The notes under the pieces: generated by a model
Database searches by the model: none
The model's input: the letters and a program-made list of their open reading frames with translations, nothing else
What the model was told of the DNA's origin: nothing
Shown here: one piece after another, positions 35,301 to 47,143 of the stretch
Position numbering within the stretch: the stretch's first letter is position 1
Layout: each line of letters starts with the position of its first letter
Position numbers and translations under genes: made by a program
Assembly: GCA_032629725.1 (NCBI GenBank)
Contig: JAFEVB010000025.1
Span: 310,001-374,000 of the forward strand
Length of the DNA stretch: 64,000 bases
Direction of reading: 5' to 3'
DNA from: Gremmenia infestans
Taxonomy: Eukaryota; Ascomycota; Leotiomycetes; Helotiales; Hamatocanthoscyphaceae

Positions 35301-36422
35301 TCAGCCTGCAGCAGCCTTAGCTGTAGCTTCCATGTCCAGCAAGATATTCAAAACTCTCTCATAGGTCCACATTGTGATAGCACTTGCGGGAGCGGATTTC
35401 AGAAGACTTAGAATTATTAGCATTTGCATAGCAGACATTCCATCGGATTCATACCTAACTGTCAGCCCTCTGTAAAGCCCTCTGATCCCCTCGTTCTTGG
35501 ATATTTCCCGCATGGTGTTAAATACCCCCTTATAGACGGGTATGTTCTTGTGCACATATTTCGATCTCGTGGGTCCTTGAACTTGCAGTCGCTTCCTGAT
35601 TAAATCAAGAGGAAACACTCCTGTCTTCGAGATGACCGACGCCATGACTCCGGCCGTAGCGTCACTGGATCCCCAAGGCATATGTAATGTACCCATAGGC
35701 AACCTCAATGTTTCATATGTGGCAAAGAACAAGCCCATGTATGGAATGATTTGCCCTACACCCGCACTCAGACCCTGAAAGAATCCTCGAGGGCCTTCAC
35801 TCCGGGCAATCTCGCGAATTGAAGCCAAGAGGGAAGGATATACCTTTTCTGCGCCCTGCGCTGCAAAACGAGTCCGCAGAAGATCGAGTGGGTATGTCGT
35901 AGCCGTTGCCAAGGCTCCTGCACTGGCACCAGCAATGAAACTTTCTACCGGCGCAGGTATTCGGTTTTCTCCAAAAGCCGTTTGCAGTCCTATGGTGACG
36001 GATCGATATGCTGTGAACTGGATAGCGCTGTACGAGACGTACATCAGTTCCGCGGGGACGTTTCCCTTCCATAGTCCCGTAAGTCCTTCCTCTCGTAGTA
36101 TATGCTTGAGCGTGGGAATGGTGCCTTTGTAGATTGGGGAACCTTGCAGATCCCGATGCGACAGAGGATCGGATAGGGAGTGCGTTTGCAATTGAAGACG
36201 GATCTTCACGACATCGAGAGGGGCAACGACAAATCTGAGCCGGGAGTTAGCATTGATATATCTCGAGAAGGATAGAAACCAGAACTTGCCTCGCGATCAA
36301 TCCAGCTGTAGCTCCAGCGATAACGACCTGGGTTTTGGAACCCTTGAACTCAATTAGCAGTGATAATAATTGGAGTTTAAGCAGCGTACCTCATCCTTGA
36401 GGTGTTCACCGCTGCCAGACAT
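35301..36422 (-). CDS. tpc1: mitochondrial thiamine pyrophosphate carrier TPC1
   Basis: Four exons: 36422-36390, 36342-36290, 36234-35455 and 35406-35301, with introns of 47, 55 and 48 bp, give 323 aa, the usual TPC1 length. The protein exchanges cytosolic thiamine pyrophosphate across the mitochondrial inner membrane for matrix enzymes such as pyruvate and oxoglutarate dehydrogenases. All three mitochondrial-carrier repeats are present, with signatures PLDVVKIRLQ, PLDLLRTRFAAQ and PLDLIRKRLQVQ. The second half-motifs are GLWKGNVPAELMYVSYSAIQF and GFFQGLSAGVGQIIPYMGLFF, followed by GLYRGLTVSLLKSAPASAITMW across the last splice site. The N-terminus MSGSGEHLKDE is the family start. The second intron has a GC donor (AG/GCAAGT), the only non-GT donor I found in the window. 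Confidence 0.92.
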
Positions 36423-36803
36423 GCATCTGCTGATTCCCGACTCGAGTCGCGCCTTGAAGGGGATTATATCTTCAACTTTCGTTTTCGATACAGATGCACA
36501 CGCACATGCTGCAGCTTGAGATGCCACCATGATCGTTTCGGGGAAAGCGGGGATTCGGCTTAGGTATCGGGGAAGCCTCGGCTATTTGGTGTGAACTCCT
36601 TTAAAGTGTTGATGCCTTTTCTTCTTCCCTTTTTCCGTGAAACTTCATATAAATGTCGCTACCGTATACGTTATCAAGATCATGAAGTACGCTCCTTTCG
36701 ACTCCAACCGGTGACGACCAACTATCGGCCAGGACCTCTTTCATTGCTCCTTCCTGTCACGAAACCACGTCAAACTGTGTTTTGCACGTGACCTGTTGTC
36801 GAG
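36423..36803. promoter_or_regulatory. 381-bp divergent promoter, TPC1 / dioxygenase
   Basis: Divergent starts are only 381 bp apart. A CACGTGACC box is at 36785-36793, just before the dioxygenase ATG. The compact spacing suggests shared regulation, which is an inference. Confidence 0.5.
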
Positions 36804-38402
36804 ATGGCTTTACCCATACTGAGGTCTAGCATAGGAGGAGTGGCGAAGAGAAAGGGGGCTTGCAGGAGCATCGAAGCAGGATGTTGCATCATGAGCTGCC
36901 AGTCTCGAGGATATGCTCAAACCTTCGGCTCACCCTTAGATGGTTTCGAAGATGATAGTCTATCTCTATCTAAACCAATGCAGCACTTGACATATAGACA
37001 ACGAAGAACGAAAATGGCTCCTCTTAAGAGTTCACTTGAGCCAAATTTCGGCCCTTGGCGTCTTCTTCGTGGTAAATTAACATCACGCGGAAAGCCTCTA
37101 CTCCGGGGATCTACGTCGTTAGCCAAGGGTAATCGAACAACAAAGTCTCCCATGTCTCCTCCCAATGGTCTACTTGAGCCAAAGGAAACGCCTCTACCCT
37201 TCAAAATGCCTGCTGCTTTTCTGAGCTATAATGCCACAGTGCACATCGGAAAATCACAGTTCCACCCGATATTACTTCGCGATGCCTGCATGTGCTCCAA
37301 GTGTGTTGATCCATATTCGACGCAAAAGAATTTCCAAACACCAGAGATCCCACCGAATATCCAAGTCAGGTCTATCGAAACTTCTGCAACGGGAGATATC
37401 CATATCAAATGGGAAAATGATATACCTGGTTTTGGGGATGATCATGTCTCTTTCTTTCCCTCGGGCTCGCTGGATGTTCGCCATAGAAGCAAGAAATCAA
37501 TGAATCGAAACCGTACTCGGGAAGTACCCAACGCAGTATGGGATGTCACTAGAATCAAGAAGGAACTCCAGTTCGTCAACTTCCAAGACTACATGACATC
37601 TGACAAGTGTCTTTTGCGAGCATCATATTTACTGTTAAGGCAAGGCCTCTTGATCATCCGAGGAGTTCCTGAGTCAGAGAAGTCGGTAGAAGACATTGCT
37701 CTTCGGATTGGATCCATTCGCGACTCATTCTATGGGCGGACATGGGATGTCAAGTCGGTGCCGGAGGCTAAGAACGTGGCTTATACTGCCCAGTTTCTTG
37801 GACTCCATATGGATCTATTGTACATGGCAAATCCGCCTGGTTTCCAGCTGCTGCACTGCCTGAAAAATACTGCGAAGGGAGGTGCGTCACTCTTTGCAGA
37901 TGCGTTTATGGCCGCCAAAAGCTTAAGCATCAAGCAACGCGACATTTTGAGAAGAACCCCAGTTGCGTATCAATATCAGAACGCGGGAGAACATTACTAT
38001 CACACACATCCAGTCATTGAAGTAGAGACTTCGCAAACTGGAGATACCGTGTTCACGAACATGAATTACTCGCCCCCGTTCCAGGCGAACTATCTTCTTC
38101 CGATGACCCCCAACGTGGCTGAGGTGGCTGAATTTCTGGAAGCATTCAAGGCTTTTACACACCGAGTTGAGAATAAAGACCATCTCCTTGAGTATAAGCT
38201 TCAGGAGGGAGAATGCGTAATTTTCAACAATCGACGGATTCTACACGGAAGAACACAATTCGACGCTCTCGGAGGCGAGAGATGGTTGAAAGGTGCATAT
38301 GTCGATTCTGACGTGGTAAATAGCCGTTTCAGGGCCTTGAGCAAGGATTTTCCAGTCATGGATTTGAATAAAGATGACGATACCCAGTTCGTCTTTACAT
38401 GA
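36804..38402 (+). CDS. gamma-butyrobetaine dioxygenase-like 2-oxoglutarate oxygenase
   Basis: A single-exon gene of 532 aa. The first 130 residues are basic and may include a mitochondrial presequence. The N-terminal GBBH domain (about 135-240) shows RDACMCSKCVDP, whose cysteines bind zinc in the family. The TauD/GBBH catalytic domain carries the iron ligands H-x-D in QFLGLHMDLLYM at about residue 334 and the distal histidine in RRILHGRTQF at about 480. The second arginine near RWLKGAYVD fits 2-oxoglutarate binding. Relatives hydroxylate gamma-butyrobetaine to carnitine or trimethyllysine in the first step of that pathway. Sequence alone does not separate these activities here, though the length and the zinc motif favour the butyrobetaine group. 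It is divergently paired with TPC1. Confidence 0.87.
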   Translation: MALPILRSSIGGVAKRKGACRSIEAGCCIMSCQSRGYAQTFGSPLDGFEDDSLSLSKPMQHLTYRQRRTKMAPLKSSLEPNFGPWRLLRGKLTSRGKPLLRGSTSLAKGNRTTKSPMSPPNGLLEPKETPLPFKMPAAFLSYNATVHIGKSQFHPILLRDACMCSKCVDPYSTQKNFQTPEIPPNIQVRSIETSATGDIHIKWENDIPGFGDDHVSFFPSGSLDVRHRSKKSMNRNRTREVPNAVWDVTRIKKELQFVNFQDYMTSDKCLLRASYLLLRQGLLIIRGVPESEKSVEDIALRIGSIRDSFYGRTWDVKSVPEAKNVAYTAQFLGLHMDLLYMANPPGFQLLHCLKNTAKGGASLFADAFMAAKSLSIKQRDILRRTPVAYQYQNAGEHYYHTHPVIEVETSQTGDTVFTNMNYSPPFQANYLLPMTPNVAEVAEFLEAFKAFTHRVENKDHLLEYKLQEGECVIFNNRRILHGRTQFDALGGERWLKGAYVDSDVVNSRFRALSKDFPVMDLNKDDDTQFVFT

Positions 38403-38986
38403 GAGGTGGAAGAAGTAGAACGGGAATCTGCAGGCGATGACACACTTGTGGAAAAAGCGGTCGGATAAGATGATCAACCAATTGAAAGTCATCTAGCCGA
38501 AGAGTTAAGTTGAAGTATAGTTAGGTGATTAGATTATAAATTGTTTATGATAACTACAAAGCAATAGAGCGTTTATCTATGATACTCATCATTTGGTCGA
38601 CAATGTGATGGCGAAGGCACGCTAAGAGTAGTACTTATTTGAGGCTCCATCCGTATCAAATCCGCAGCTAAAAACCTTATTCGTCCCAATACCACGGTCT
38701 AGAATACTTGTTTATCTTTGATATCAGCAAAACCAGTCAGTCGCGATGAACCCTTGTCGAATATCAAGATTGATAACAGCCAGTATCCACAATCGAGCCA
38801 CCCCGCGTGTCAACGTTGCATCCAGATTCAAAGGTGGGGAGGTTGGTCGATAAACATTAACGCCTTTCAAGATAAAGCTCCGATCACATCTCCACCCCTC
38901 CTCCTGGCGCCCACCGCCCCTGATAACGATATCATGAGCTTCCTCGTCTGAATTTCAAATTTTTTTCCATCCATTTTCTGATCAAT
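38403..38986. other. intergenic, promoter of the sugar transporter
   Basis: No gene is seen. A poly-T tract (38956-38963) lies just before the transporter start. Confidence 0.5.
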
Positions 38987-40792
38987 ATGAACATGGAGAA
39001 AGCAGAAGAATACAGCGATGTCGACATCCAAAGCACCGCCAAAAATGGCACCGTCCTTGAAGTCGGGCCCGAGGCCCTCTTTGCTATGGAAACAGAGCAC
39101 CGCATGGGCTTCTTCGAAGGCCTAAGACTCTACCCGGCTGCAGTCGGCTGGTCGATTTTCTTCTCCCTTGGGATAATCATGACGGCTTTTGATCCTCAGT
39201 TGCTGGGTAGTTTGTATGCTACTCCTGCCTTCCAGAAGGACTTTGGGTATTTGTTTGAGGGGAGTTATATTATCAGTGCGCCGTGGCAAACGGGGTTGGG
39301 CATGGGTAATCCAATCGGGCAGGTTGTTGGAGCGCTGGCGGCGGGGTATCCGATGGAGTGGTATGGGAGAAAATGGGTATGTGTTTGAGATGGGAGGAGT
39401 TGTAAAGAGAGACGTCAACTGACTTACAAAGACATTTGCGGCTTGTGTTGTTGGTACTGCTGGGTGTATCTTGTAAGCAGAACTACCCAGCTAAGGTGTC
39501 CTGCGAGAAGACAAACTAATCTGCGAATCCGCGTCCTATAGCATCCAGTTCTTTGCCCGCTCTCTGAAAGTATTGCTAGCTGGGGAGCTCATTGGAGGTC
39601 TTATCCTCGGCACATACGCAACCATAGCTCCAACCTACGCCTCAGAAGTGTGCCCCATTGCTCTCCGAGGCCATCTTACAGCATATATCAACCTTTGCTT
39701 TGTCATTGGCCAGTTGCTCGCAAACGGTGTTATTGCCGGAACTCAGACCCTAGACACGCACTGGGCTTACTCTGCGCCATTCGCTATCCAATGGCTATGG
39801 CCCCTTATCATTTTGATAGTTGTTCCGTTTGCCCCAGAGTCGCCTTGGTGGCTTATACGAAAGGGCAAGTTGGAAGAAGCGGAGAAAGCATTGAACCGTC
39901 TTTCTTCCTCTAAAGTCGATAACAAGCCTACTTTGGCGATAATGATTGAGACTGACAGGCTTGAACTCGAAATGGAGACAGGAACTACGTACATGGACTG
40001 CTTTAAAAAGACCAACCTCCGAAGAACTGAGATCTCAATTGGAGTCTACACTATCCAGGTATTCAGTGGGATCTATCTAGTCGGTTATGCAACCTACTTC
40101 TTCCAACGTGAGTTTAGCTCCTCTTAGTTCAAAAATTATGCTTATGATCTCTAGTTGCTGGTCTTCCCGGCTCAAAAGCCTTCGACATGAGCGTCGGCTA
40201 TCTAGCAGTAGGATTTGTCGGGACCTGTCTATCTTGGATTCTACTCTCCTACATGGGACGCCGACGAATGTATAACATCGGTCTCGCCATCCTATCAGTC
40301 ATGATGTTTATCATCGCAATCCTAGACTGCGCCCCCAACTATGAGAATCGTCCGGGAGTCATCTGGGCCCAATCTTCTATTATGGTGATCTGGAATGGTA
40401 TATACGACCTGACCATTGGGCCCGTGTGCTTTTCTATCATCTGCGAGGTCTCAGCCACCAAGGTGAGGTCTAGGACGATTGCGGTCGCCACGGCTGTACA
40501 GGCACTATTTGGGATTGTCATGACCGTTGCTATTCCGTATATGATCAACCCGGACCAAGCAAACATGAGAGGAAAGCTTGGATTCTTCTTTGGTAATCGA
40601 ACCCCCCCGCTTCCCCCCCTCATCCAAAAGTAAGAGATGCTAATATACGATACAGGCGGCCTCTCCGCGATCTCGTTCGTGTGGGCTTGGTTCAGGATCC
40701 CTGAAACGAAGGGTCGAACTTACGAAGAGCTGGATCTAATGTTTGAAAGGGGTGTCAAAACAAGGGAATTTAAGCATTATAAAGTTGTTTGA
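38987..40792 (+). CDS. MFS sugar transporter (alpha-glucoside permease-like)
   Basis: Five exons (38987-39376, 39432-39472, 39542-40107, 40155-40592, 40656-40792) give 523 aa with twelve predicted helices. Exon 2 is only 41 nt. Sugar-porter signatures seen are WYGRKW after helix 2 (the G-R-K/R motif), APTYASEVCPIALRGHL (the P-E-x-x-P-x-x-x-R-G motif, here with SEVCPIALRG), PESPWWLIRKGKLEEAEKAL after helix 6, DMSVGYLAVGF in the second half and PETKGRTYEELD at the end. The N-terminal HRMGFFEGLRLYPAAVGWS and FDPQLLGSLYATPAFQKDFG are typical of maltose/alpha-glucoside permeases. Plasma membrane location and proton symport are inferred from the family. It ends tail-to-tail with the P450 gene about 500 bp away. 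MNMEK offers two start codons. Confidence 0.9.
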
Positions 40793-41293
40793 GGAGATTT
40801 AATTAGCGTGTGTCATGACGCCGCTTCAGATCTGTCCATACTAAATAAAGTGTTCGAGGCTATTGTGAGATTAGTGCAGCCTCTGAAATTACATGTTAAC
40901 GAGACAACTGTGACCGGGTGTAAAAGAGCATGGATTGTCTGAATGGGTGCTCATGGGCCTAAATAGAAGTACACTAGTGTGGCGCTAAGACCCCCTCACA
41001 GATTGGAAGCGACTTCTGTAAGATATTTCACATTACCAGCAGAGTGTATGACACTTCTAAATTCCCCAAGTGAATGACATATTCGAATTCCCCAAGATAC
41101 AGTCACGTAATCTTACTTTGAACTTAGCAGGCTTCAAATGACCAGGTCAGAATGTGACAGTAGATTCCATAACTCACTCAGCCCAGCCGTTTCGATTGGT
41201 CATAGCGTCCTCCAAAATCCGGCAAAAGCAATGTTGTCTCCCCCTTTTCAACGCTCTCATAGAATTCAGGTTCCTCTTTCAAACTGTAGCTAA
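40793..41293. other. intergenic between convergent transporter and P450
   Basis: 501 bp. A short internal direct repeat, CTAAATTCCCCAAGTGAATGACA and a related GAATTCCCCAAGATACAGTCA (about 41056-41106), is visible. No gene is seen. Confidence 0.5.
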
Positions 41294-43347
41294 TCATTGA
41301 ACCTTGATCCTTAATCCCTTGCTATCCATCTTGGGCAACGAGGCAGTAAAATGATGCACTTTCTCCACATCACTTACATCCGTCTCAAAGAGAGACATCC
41401 TCGGCCCTTCAGGACGAAACAATACTGATGTGAGGATATAGAGCTCTGAATATGCCAAACTTCAGAGGCACAACGAGTCAGCAAAACTCTCCGAAGCGGA
41501 GAGAAAAGACTTACTTCTCCCCCAAGCAACCACGAGACCCTTTTGCAAATGGCACAAAGTTCCTATCCATCAATGGGTTATACTCGCCTATCCATCGCTC
41601 AGGAATGAACTTATGCGGCTCTGGAAAGATATCGGGGTCCATGTGCATAAAGTAGGCGGACATGCCCATCGGAGTCTAGAGAAATTTGACGACGGTCAGT
41701 CCGCAACAACGTAAGTATTTATTCAGAGGCTGGTATCAGGCGACTCACGTTTCGTGGGATAGTCCATCCTTGATACTTCACATCTTCATCAGGGAACATT
41801 CGAGTTTGGCGACGGCTGATCACCGATCCTATGCTGTCGTGGTGTACTGGGTAAGTAATTTGAAGTCCATCGAAACCATCAGAAATGGCTTCTCACCGAA
41901 GACCCTCTTTTACCACTGCCGTCAAGTAAGGTATTTTTTCCAGCTCCACTCGATGAGGAATTCTATGGGGATATTCAGACATGGTGTTTCCAATTTCCTC
42001 TTGTAATTTTGTTCTTGCGGAATGGTTGGCGAGCAAGTGGTAGGAAATCGTGACCATTGTGCTCGCGACTGTGAAAGACCCGGCACCAAAAAGGAGCATA
42101 GCTTCTTGAGTAAGTCGGTCCATTGTCTTTTCAGCTGGTGGCATGTCGCTTGAGACCATGAATTGGAAAAGGGTAGGCGTGGATTCGGTTTCACTTAGAG
42201 GCGCTTCGACTTTGGCCTGTTTGGCATCAATAATGCCAGATCTAGCTATCTGAAGTCCGATACGGGGATTAGCAACGCCTGCCTCTTAGAAGGAACAAAA
42301 TTGATCGATTAGGCAACTCACCACCTCCAGCATCTGCAGGTGAGCGATTGCGGGAGACAATTTGACTAGTACCTGCTCCGGCAATTTCACGATAATCCTA
42401 ACGAAAGATAATTAGTGTACAATTACCTAAAACGTATTTCACAGATCGCCTCAAGTGATGCTCTTACCCTCTAAGTAATGGGAAGTTAAGAAAAATAAGA
42501 CCTGTTTCTGTTATCGTGTTGAAGAAATTATGCCTAGTAAGTATATTAATATAGTGTGCTGATCAAGTTGACGGAATGTCAAGGTACCAGTAACTTGCAA
42601 ACGTCGGGTCATTCAGCAGATCAGAAGGGTGATCACAACAGATTTGGCAGATAATATCTCCAGCAAAAGCAGAGAATGCATGCTCGAGGTGAACCGCGGT
42701 GTCTAAACCGCTGAACCTCTGCAGGCTTTTGTCTAGAATTACTGCTTTCTCGGCGATTTTCACCTCAACGCTTTCGAGACTGCGGCGTGTGAAGAATGGA
42801 GCTAGTGGCTTTCTTCGCTTTCGGTGCAGCTCGTGTGAGACGGTTGCAATATGAGTGTCTATGAGAAAAAAGTCTTATATACAACTGTTCAAGACATTTA
42901 AAGGAGTTAGAAGGTGGCTGACCGTCAAAACCAAGTCCGGCAAACGAGCTAGCCCATTTCTCGGTTCGTCTTGTGTTTGCCGCAACGAAAAGCTCGGTAT
43001 AAAACTCTGGGTCCTTGATGTTTAGTTCCCATGGATTGATTCTAACAACAGGACCTGTCGAGTTTAGCATACATCTGATAGTGTCTGTTTGTATGCTGAC
43101 CATAGGTTGCGTGCATCTTCTCAATCTCATATAGATACTTTCCTCTTTTCACGATATCGTAATAAGCTTCGTACCATCCACTGATAGCTGCTATTTTGGG
43201 TCCAGGAAACTTGGCAATAGGTGAAAACCAGAGTCGATAAACGGTGATACTCATAAAGTAAACACCCAAGACCAGAACAAAAGATGCTGGAGTGATGAAC
43301 AGCGTCCATGCTTTTGGATTTTGAACATCCAGGGTAGTAAAAGACAT
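41294..43347 (-). CDS. cytochrome P450 monooxygenase (trichodiene-oxygenase-like group)
   Basis: Nine exons give 529 aa: 43347-43101, 43054-42923, 42858-42588, 42533-42468, 42397-42322, 42282-41897, 41833-41749, 41675-41515 and 41459-41294. All phases agree, and no stop or frameshift is needed. An N-terminal anchor (LFITPASFVLVLGVYFMSITVY) precedes the proline hinge FPGPK. Landmarks are PVVRINPWELNI and HELHRKRRKPLAPFF, then the I-helix GAGSFTVASTM, the ExxR motif KEGLR at the exon 6/7 junction, PERW after the meander and the heme motif FAKGSRGCLG with its cysteine ligand. The gene resembles fungal P450s that act in terpenoid and other secondary metabolism. The substrate is unknown. Its neighbour is a sugar transporter, not a synthase, so no biosynthetic cluster is evident. 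Confidence 0.9.
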
Positions 43348-45902
43348 TGCGGTGGAGATTCCAAATAATCAAATGGAGGAGATCAAACTTAGAATTGGAT
43401 TGTGGGTGGTAGAAGCTCTTCGTGGGTTTCCGAGTTACTTGTGAGATTCTAAAAAGTGCTGATCTACTTTGCTGATGTACATCTATTCTGGCGGGCCGTA
43501 TAAGTTGTTACTTGAACATAGCGTAAGAACCAAGCCGCCGAAAGTAACATCATAAAGGCAGTGTAACTCTACCGATATTGACAGCCTATAACTCTTGCAG
43601 TGCGTTACAATTGTCTCCATAAAAAGAAGTATAATCTGCTGAATGGTGCGGGGACATTGAAAGTCGATAAAAAGACTGTCGCTTTTTGTGTCTAGCCCAA
43701 GTAAGCATAATAAAGAGTTTAATGGTTTGTAATTGGTGGCGATTTTATGGTAAAGGCAGTGAAACACTATAGGAATAAAATACGTTCAGTCCATGATGTT
43801 CCATTGCGTACCTTATGACTTTCTCGACTCTAGGACTTGGCTGTTACACAACCAAGCTGCAGCCAACATGCATGCGGAACCCTGCATGAGCAATGAGCAC
43901 GATTAACGTCCCTTCGATTTGTCGTGTTTATTAAGCAGCAGGCCCATAAGTACAACTCATAGAAAAATACAGAATACAACTCCGTCCAGTAGCATGTCCA
44001 TATTCTTTGTGGCTCCAGATAAGACAAAGACGTATAGCCAGTGATAAACAGCATGATACCTGGAAGAGAACATCCGTCATTTGCTCTCATAAGCACTGCA
44101 AATAAACAAAGCGGGGTCGCGCTTCTGACTCTTCGGCATTGACTTATATATTGCTTTCTGCAGATGTATGTTGCACCGGTTTTCTGTCATGTTCTCAGGA
44201 GTCCCACACTTTCTCTGCTCACGCGGACATATCATGTAACACCATCTCCTGGCTATAAAATCTCACGCCCTTAGGGGTAAACTGTACGGGTATCACCCAG
44301 CCAAATCATTTGGTGGTCCATCCTAAATGGAGGGGAAGGTCACAGCCACAAGGTCTTTTGGCCCCGCACTCGAGTGTGAAATGTTTTCTGATGGTCGTAC
44401 TATGTATATAAACTCTTGGCTTAGCACATCATCGTACCCTTAGGGGAGTCCTCAGGGCGTTAGGCTAGACGCAAATCAATATCTACATCATCATCATGAC
44501 GCACCGGTTAATGGTTGTTGACTAAATATGTAGCTCAACGTGCTACCTGGCATTGAAGCTTGGGGTGCCATTTAGATTGAAACCATGCTTATGAATTCCT
44601 TTGCAGGGAGCTTTGCAGGAGAGAAGGCTCTCACTAGTGGGGGGATGGGCCGGGCCGGGCCGGGCTCGCTTAAGGAAATAACGAAAAGGGGGTAGGGGTG
44701 GGGCATAGCCCGCATTCGCATTCGTATAGAAGGGTCCCAAAAGAAAAATTACATTTTCAGATACAACTAGATGTCTATCATATCTACAGATTCCAATTAT
44801 TAGAGCTTCAAGTACATATGCGGTGTGCTAGTCTGCACCCTGCGCGAACCAGGCTTTCACTAAGCCTTTTAATATATAATAATCAATGCTTTCGACTTTT
44901 GCTGTCATCGCGGCACACAATTCCGCCTTGACATTCTTAATTTTTAAGGTGAACACCGAATACTTCGCCAGATGAAGAACGTCGAATGAAAGCAACTAAT
45001 GTGGGAGTACGGATTCCAACCTTGCAATCTACCGTTAGCTTGTACTACCCTAAAACTGCATGCCCCCCACTACCCCTCCCTACTCGTCGAAACATTCTCT
45101 GATTTACGAATCCACAAACCGGTAGTCATTGTTCCGAGTGTCTTTATTTTCTACATTCTAACTGGGCTCCTGATGAACAAGAAAAGCAGCACTGATTTAT
45201 AACGAGTTAGACGACTAAAGCTCAATGATAATAAGTGCAGCTTCTTGTATTCAGCACGAAAAGGGTTCGCTAGGACGTTTCTTCTGCTGCACTTCTGAAC
45301 GCCGCACCTTCGTAGTCCATTCTGGAGATATGAACAGCAAGATGCCCAACCCTCACGATGTTTAATAACTTTATTAAAAGTCGCAGCCATCTGTCGAGTT
45401 CCCACGATCATCAGCTCTACCCTAGTCAGTGTGATGGCGTTACTAGCAAGGATAGAGAGAGTCTTACTCCAAGCTGCGTACCTAAGTAGCTGTCCTACAA
45501 GAACTTCAAAGAAGAAGCTAAGTTGCCAACTAGTGTCAAGGCGTCATCTAAATTAGAATATCGTTCATATGAAAGGATTCTAAGAGTTCGGACCAATGCT
45601 ACTGCTGTTCGGAACACCAGAGCAGAAGCTACAAAGTCCATCAAAGCGCCCTTTATGCACCAAAAGCCTATTGTCTGCAACTCAACAGAGGAATAGACGT
45701 CTAACCCTGGGGATCTTTATTCAGTCTCAAAGGATTATTACAGTTGTCCAGAACAAAGCTATTGTTTGTTGGTAAAGACAGCTCTTCTGAAAAGGCAAAA
45801 TTAGAGCATAAAGTTCAAAACTTTACTGTCCAGTCCAAGTATTCCAGATCATTTCATTTAGATATCTAGTCGATATTCAGTCGGACATACCAAGCTCTCA
45901 AC
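43348..45902. other. long intergenic stretch, no gene supported
   Basis: About 2.55 kb. It has the P450 promoter on its left, a GGGCC repeat run at 44648-44665 (five-base unit CGGGC) and no open frame with a recognisable motif on either strand. It may be decayed sequence. Confidence 0.5.
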
Positions 45903-47137
45903 ATGGTTTACCAGTCCGTTCAAACATACCACGTGTGTGGACACACCACTGTCGTCGAGGACGAACGACCCAAGCAACAAGCGTTCTGGGGAAAAGTCAA
46001 AAACACTTTTTCGAATCCAAAACTCGTATACGAGACTAGCGATAATCCATGTGATGATTGTCGCAAGACTTATAACATATTAGATACTCGGGAGCATGCG
46101 GTGACTGAAGAACCAGAGTCAGAGTCAGAATCAGAGCCGAAACCACAAAAACACGCCCCTCCAGCCAGAGGACTGAAAGAAACAGTCACCATGCTGGCAC
46201 TGAACGAAACCTCCACGGCTGTCAAAGCTTTGAAAATAGTCCAGCGTGATTCTCGAAAGCAATCTTCGCAGACCAAAGCACAGGTCCTTCAGGCGTCTGA
46301 GCAACAAAGAGTAGCAGCGCAAGAGGCAAAGTACGACCTGGAAAAGGCCTACAAGTTCTGGGAGGATGTGCACAAGGTTCATGCCAATGCAAACGGTCCT
46401 TCGACCGCTCGACAGTGTACCCAGTGCGCAGAGATCGCAACTTCGCTTGCGGAATCCAAAACCCATCCTCGAATCCAGTCCAACCTTGCAAATTTTCATC
46501 AGGGTCCACATGCTCCATTTCAACTTTACTCCGCAAACCCACCACCGATTATTGAGCTGCAGCCATTGGTTACGATTGATACTTTGGTAAGTCCTCCACC
46601 TAAATCTCTGCGAAAGAAGCTGGATGGGCGTGCGCAGAGAGACCCTCCATTGTTCGATCGGCATCGACGTTGACACTTCACACAGTTGCTGAATCTTCTT
46701 CAAGCGGTTCATCTAATCCAAAGGTAAGTCGGAAGAAGGTCCGCAAAGTCCATCTGGAATTAGATGAGCTACCACCGCTGCCCCCACAAACCGACGCAGA
46801 ACTCCAGGCACTTGAAGTGGCTTCTGCCCCAACCACCACTCCCAGTGCCCCAACCGCACCCGAAGAGATCAGAATCTCGCCATCCTCGCCGGAAGGGAAG
46901 GTTATGACTGCCGGAATTCGGAAATACTTCAGTATACCGAGCAACATTGAAGACTTTGAGATCCCGGTATTCATCAGTGCTCCTTTGACATTGGGCTTCA
47001 CGTCCAAGATCATACATGCCCCAAAGAACTGGGAGAAGAGGTTTGGCCCTGATTCTCTGTCTATAGGACTCAGACTCAGCCCAGTGCAGAGTGCGATGAG
47101 AGACATAGTCGCAGAATGGCTTTGTCTCTTGGATTAG
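45903..47137 (+). CDS. orphan protein with N-terminal Cys/His motif (spliced)
   Basis: I propose two exons (45903-46586 and 46640-47137) joined across a GTAAGT donor and an AG acceptor in phase 0, giving 393 aa. Without splicing, the first frame ends at 46673 after 256 codons, and the downstream frame lacks an ATG. The N-terminus has YHVCGHTT, then CDDCRK at about residue 60 and a second pair, CTQCAE, at about 178. These could bind a metal. Residues 75-95 are a Glu/Ser/Pro repeat, and residues 125-170 form a charged helix (QTKAQVLQASEQQRVAAQEAKYDLEKAY). Exon 2 adds a Ser-rich linker and an ordered end (FEIPVFISAPLTLGF, NWEKRFGPDSL). I recognise no family with a known function. The N-terminal pattern recurs in the gene at 48.5 kb. 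Confidence 0.6.
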
Positions 47138-47143
47138 CCTATT

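Noticed and set aside
41749..41897. Suspected frameshift in the P450 after the ExxR motif
   Set aside because: The first acceptor tried gave a wrong frame, but the next AG (CGACAG before CATAGG) restores it. The gene is intact.
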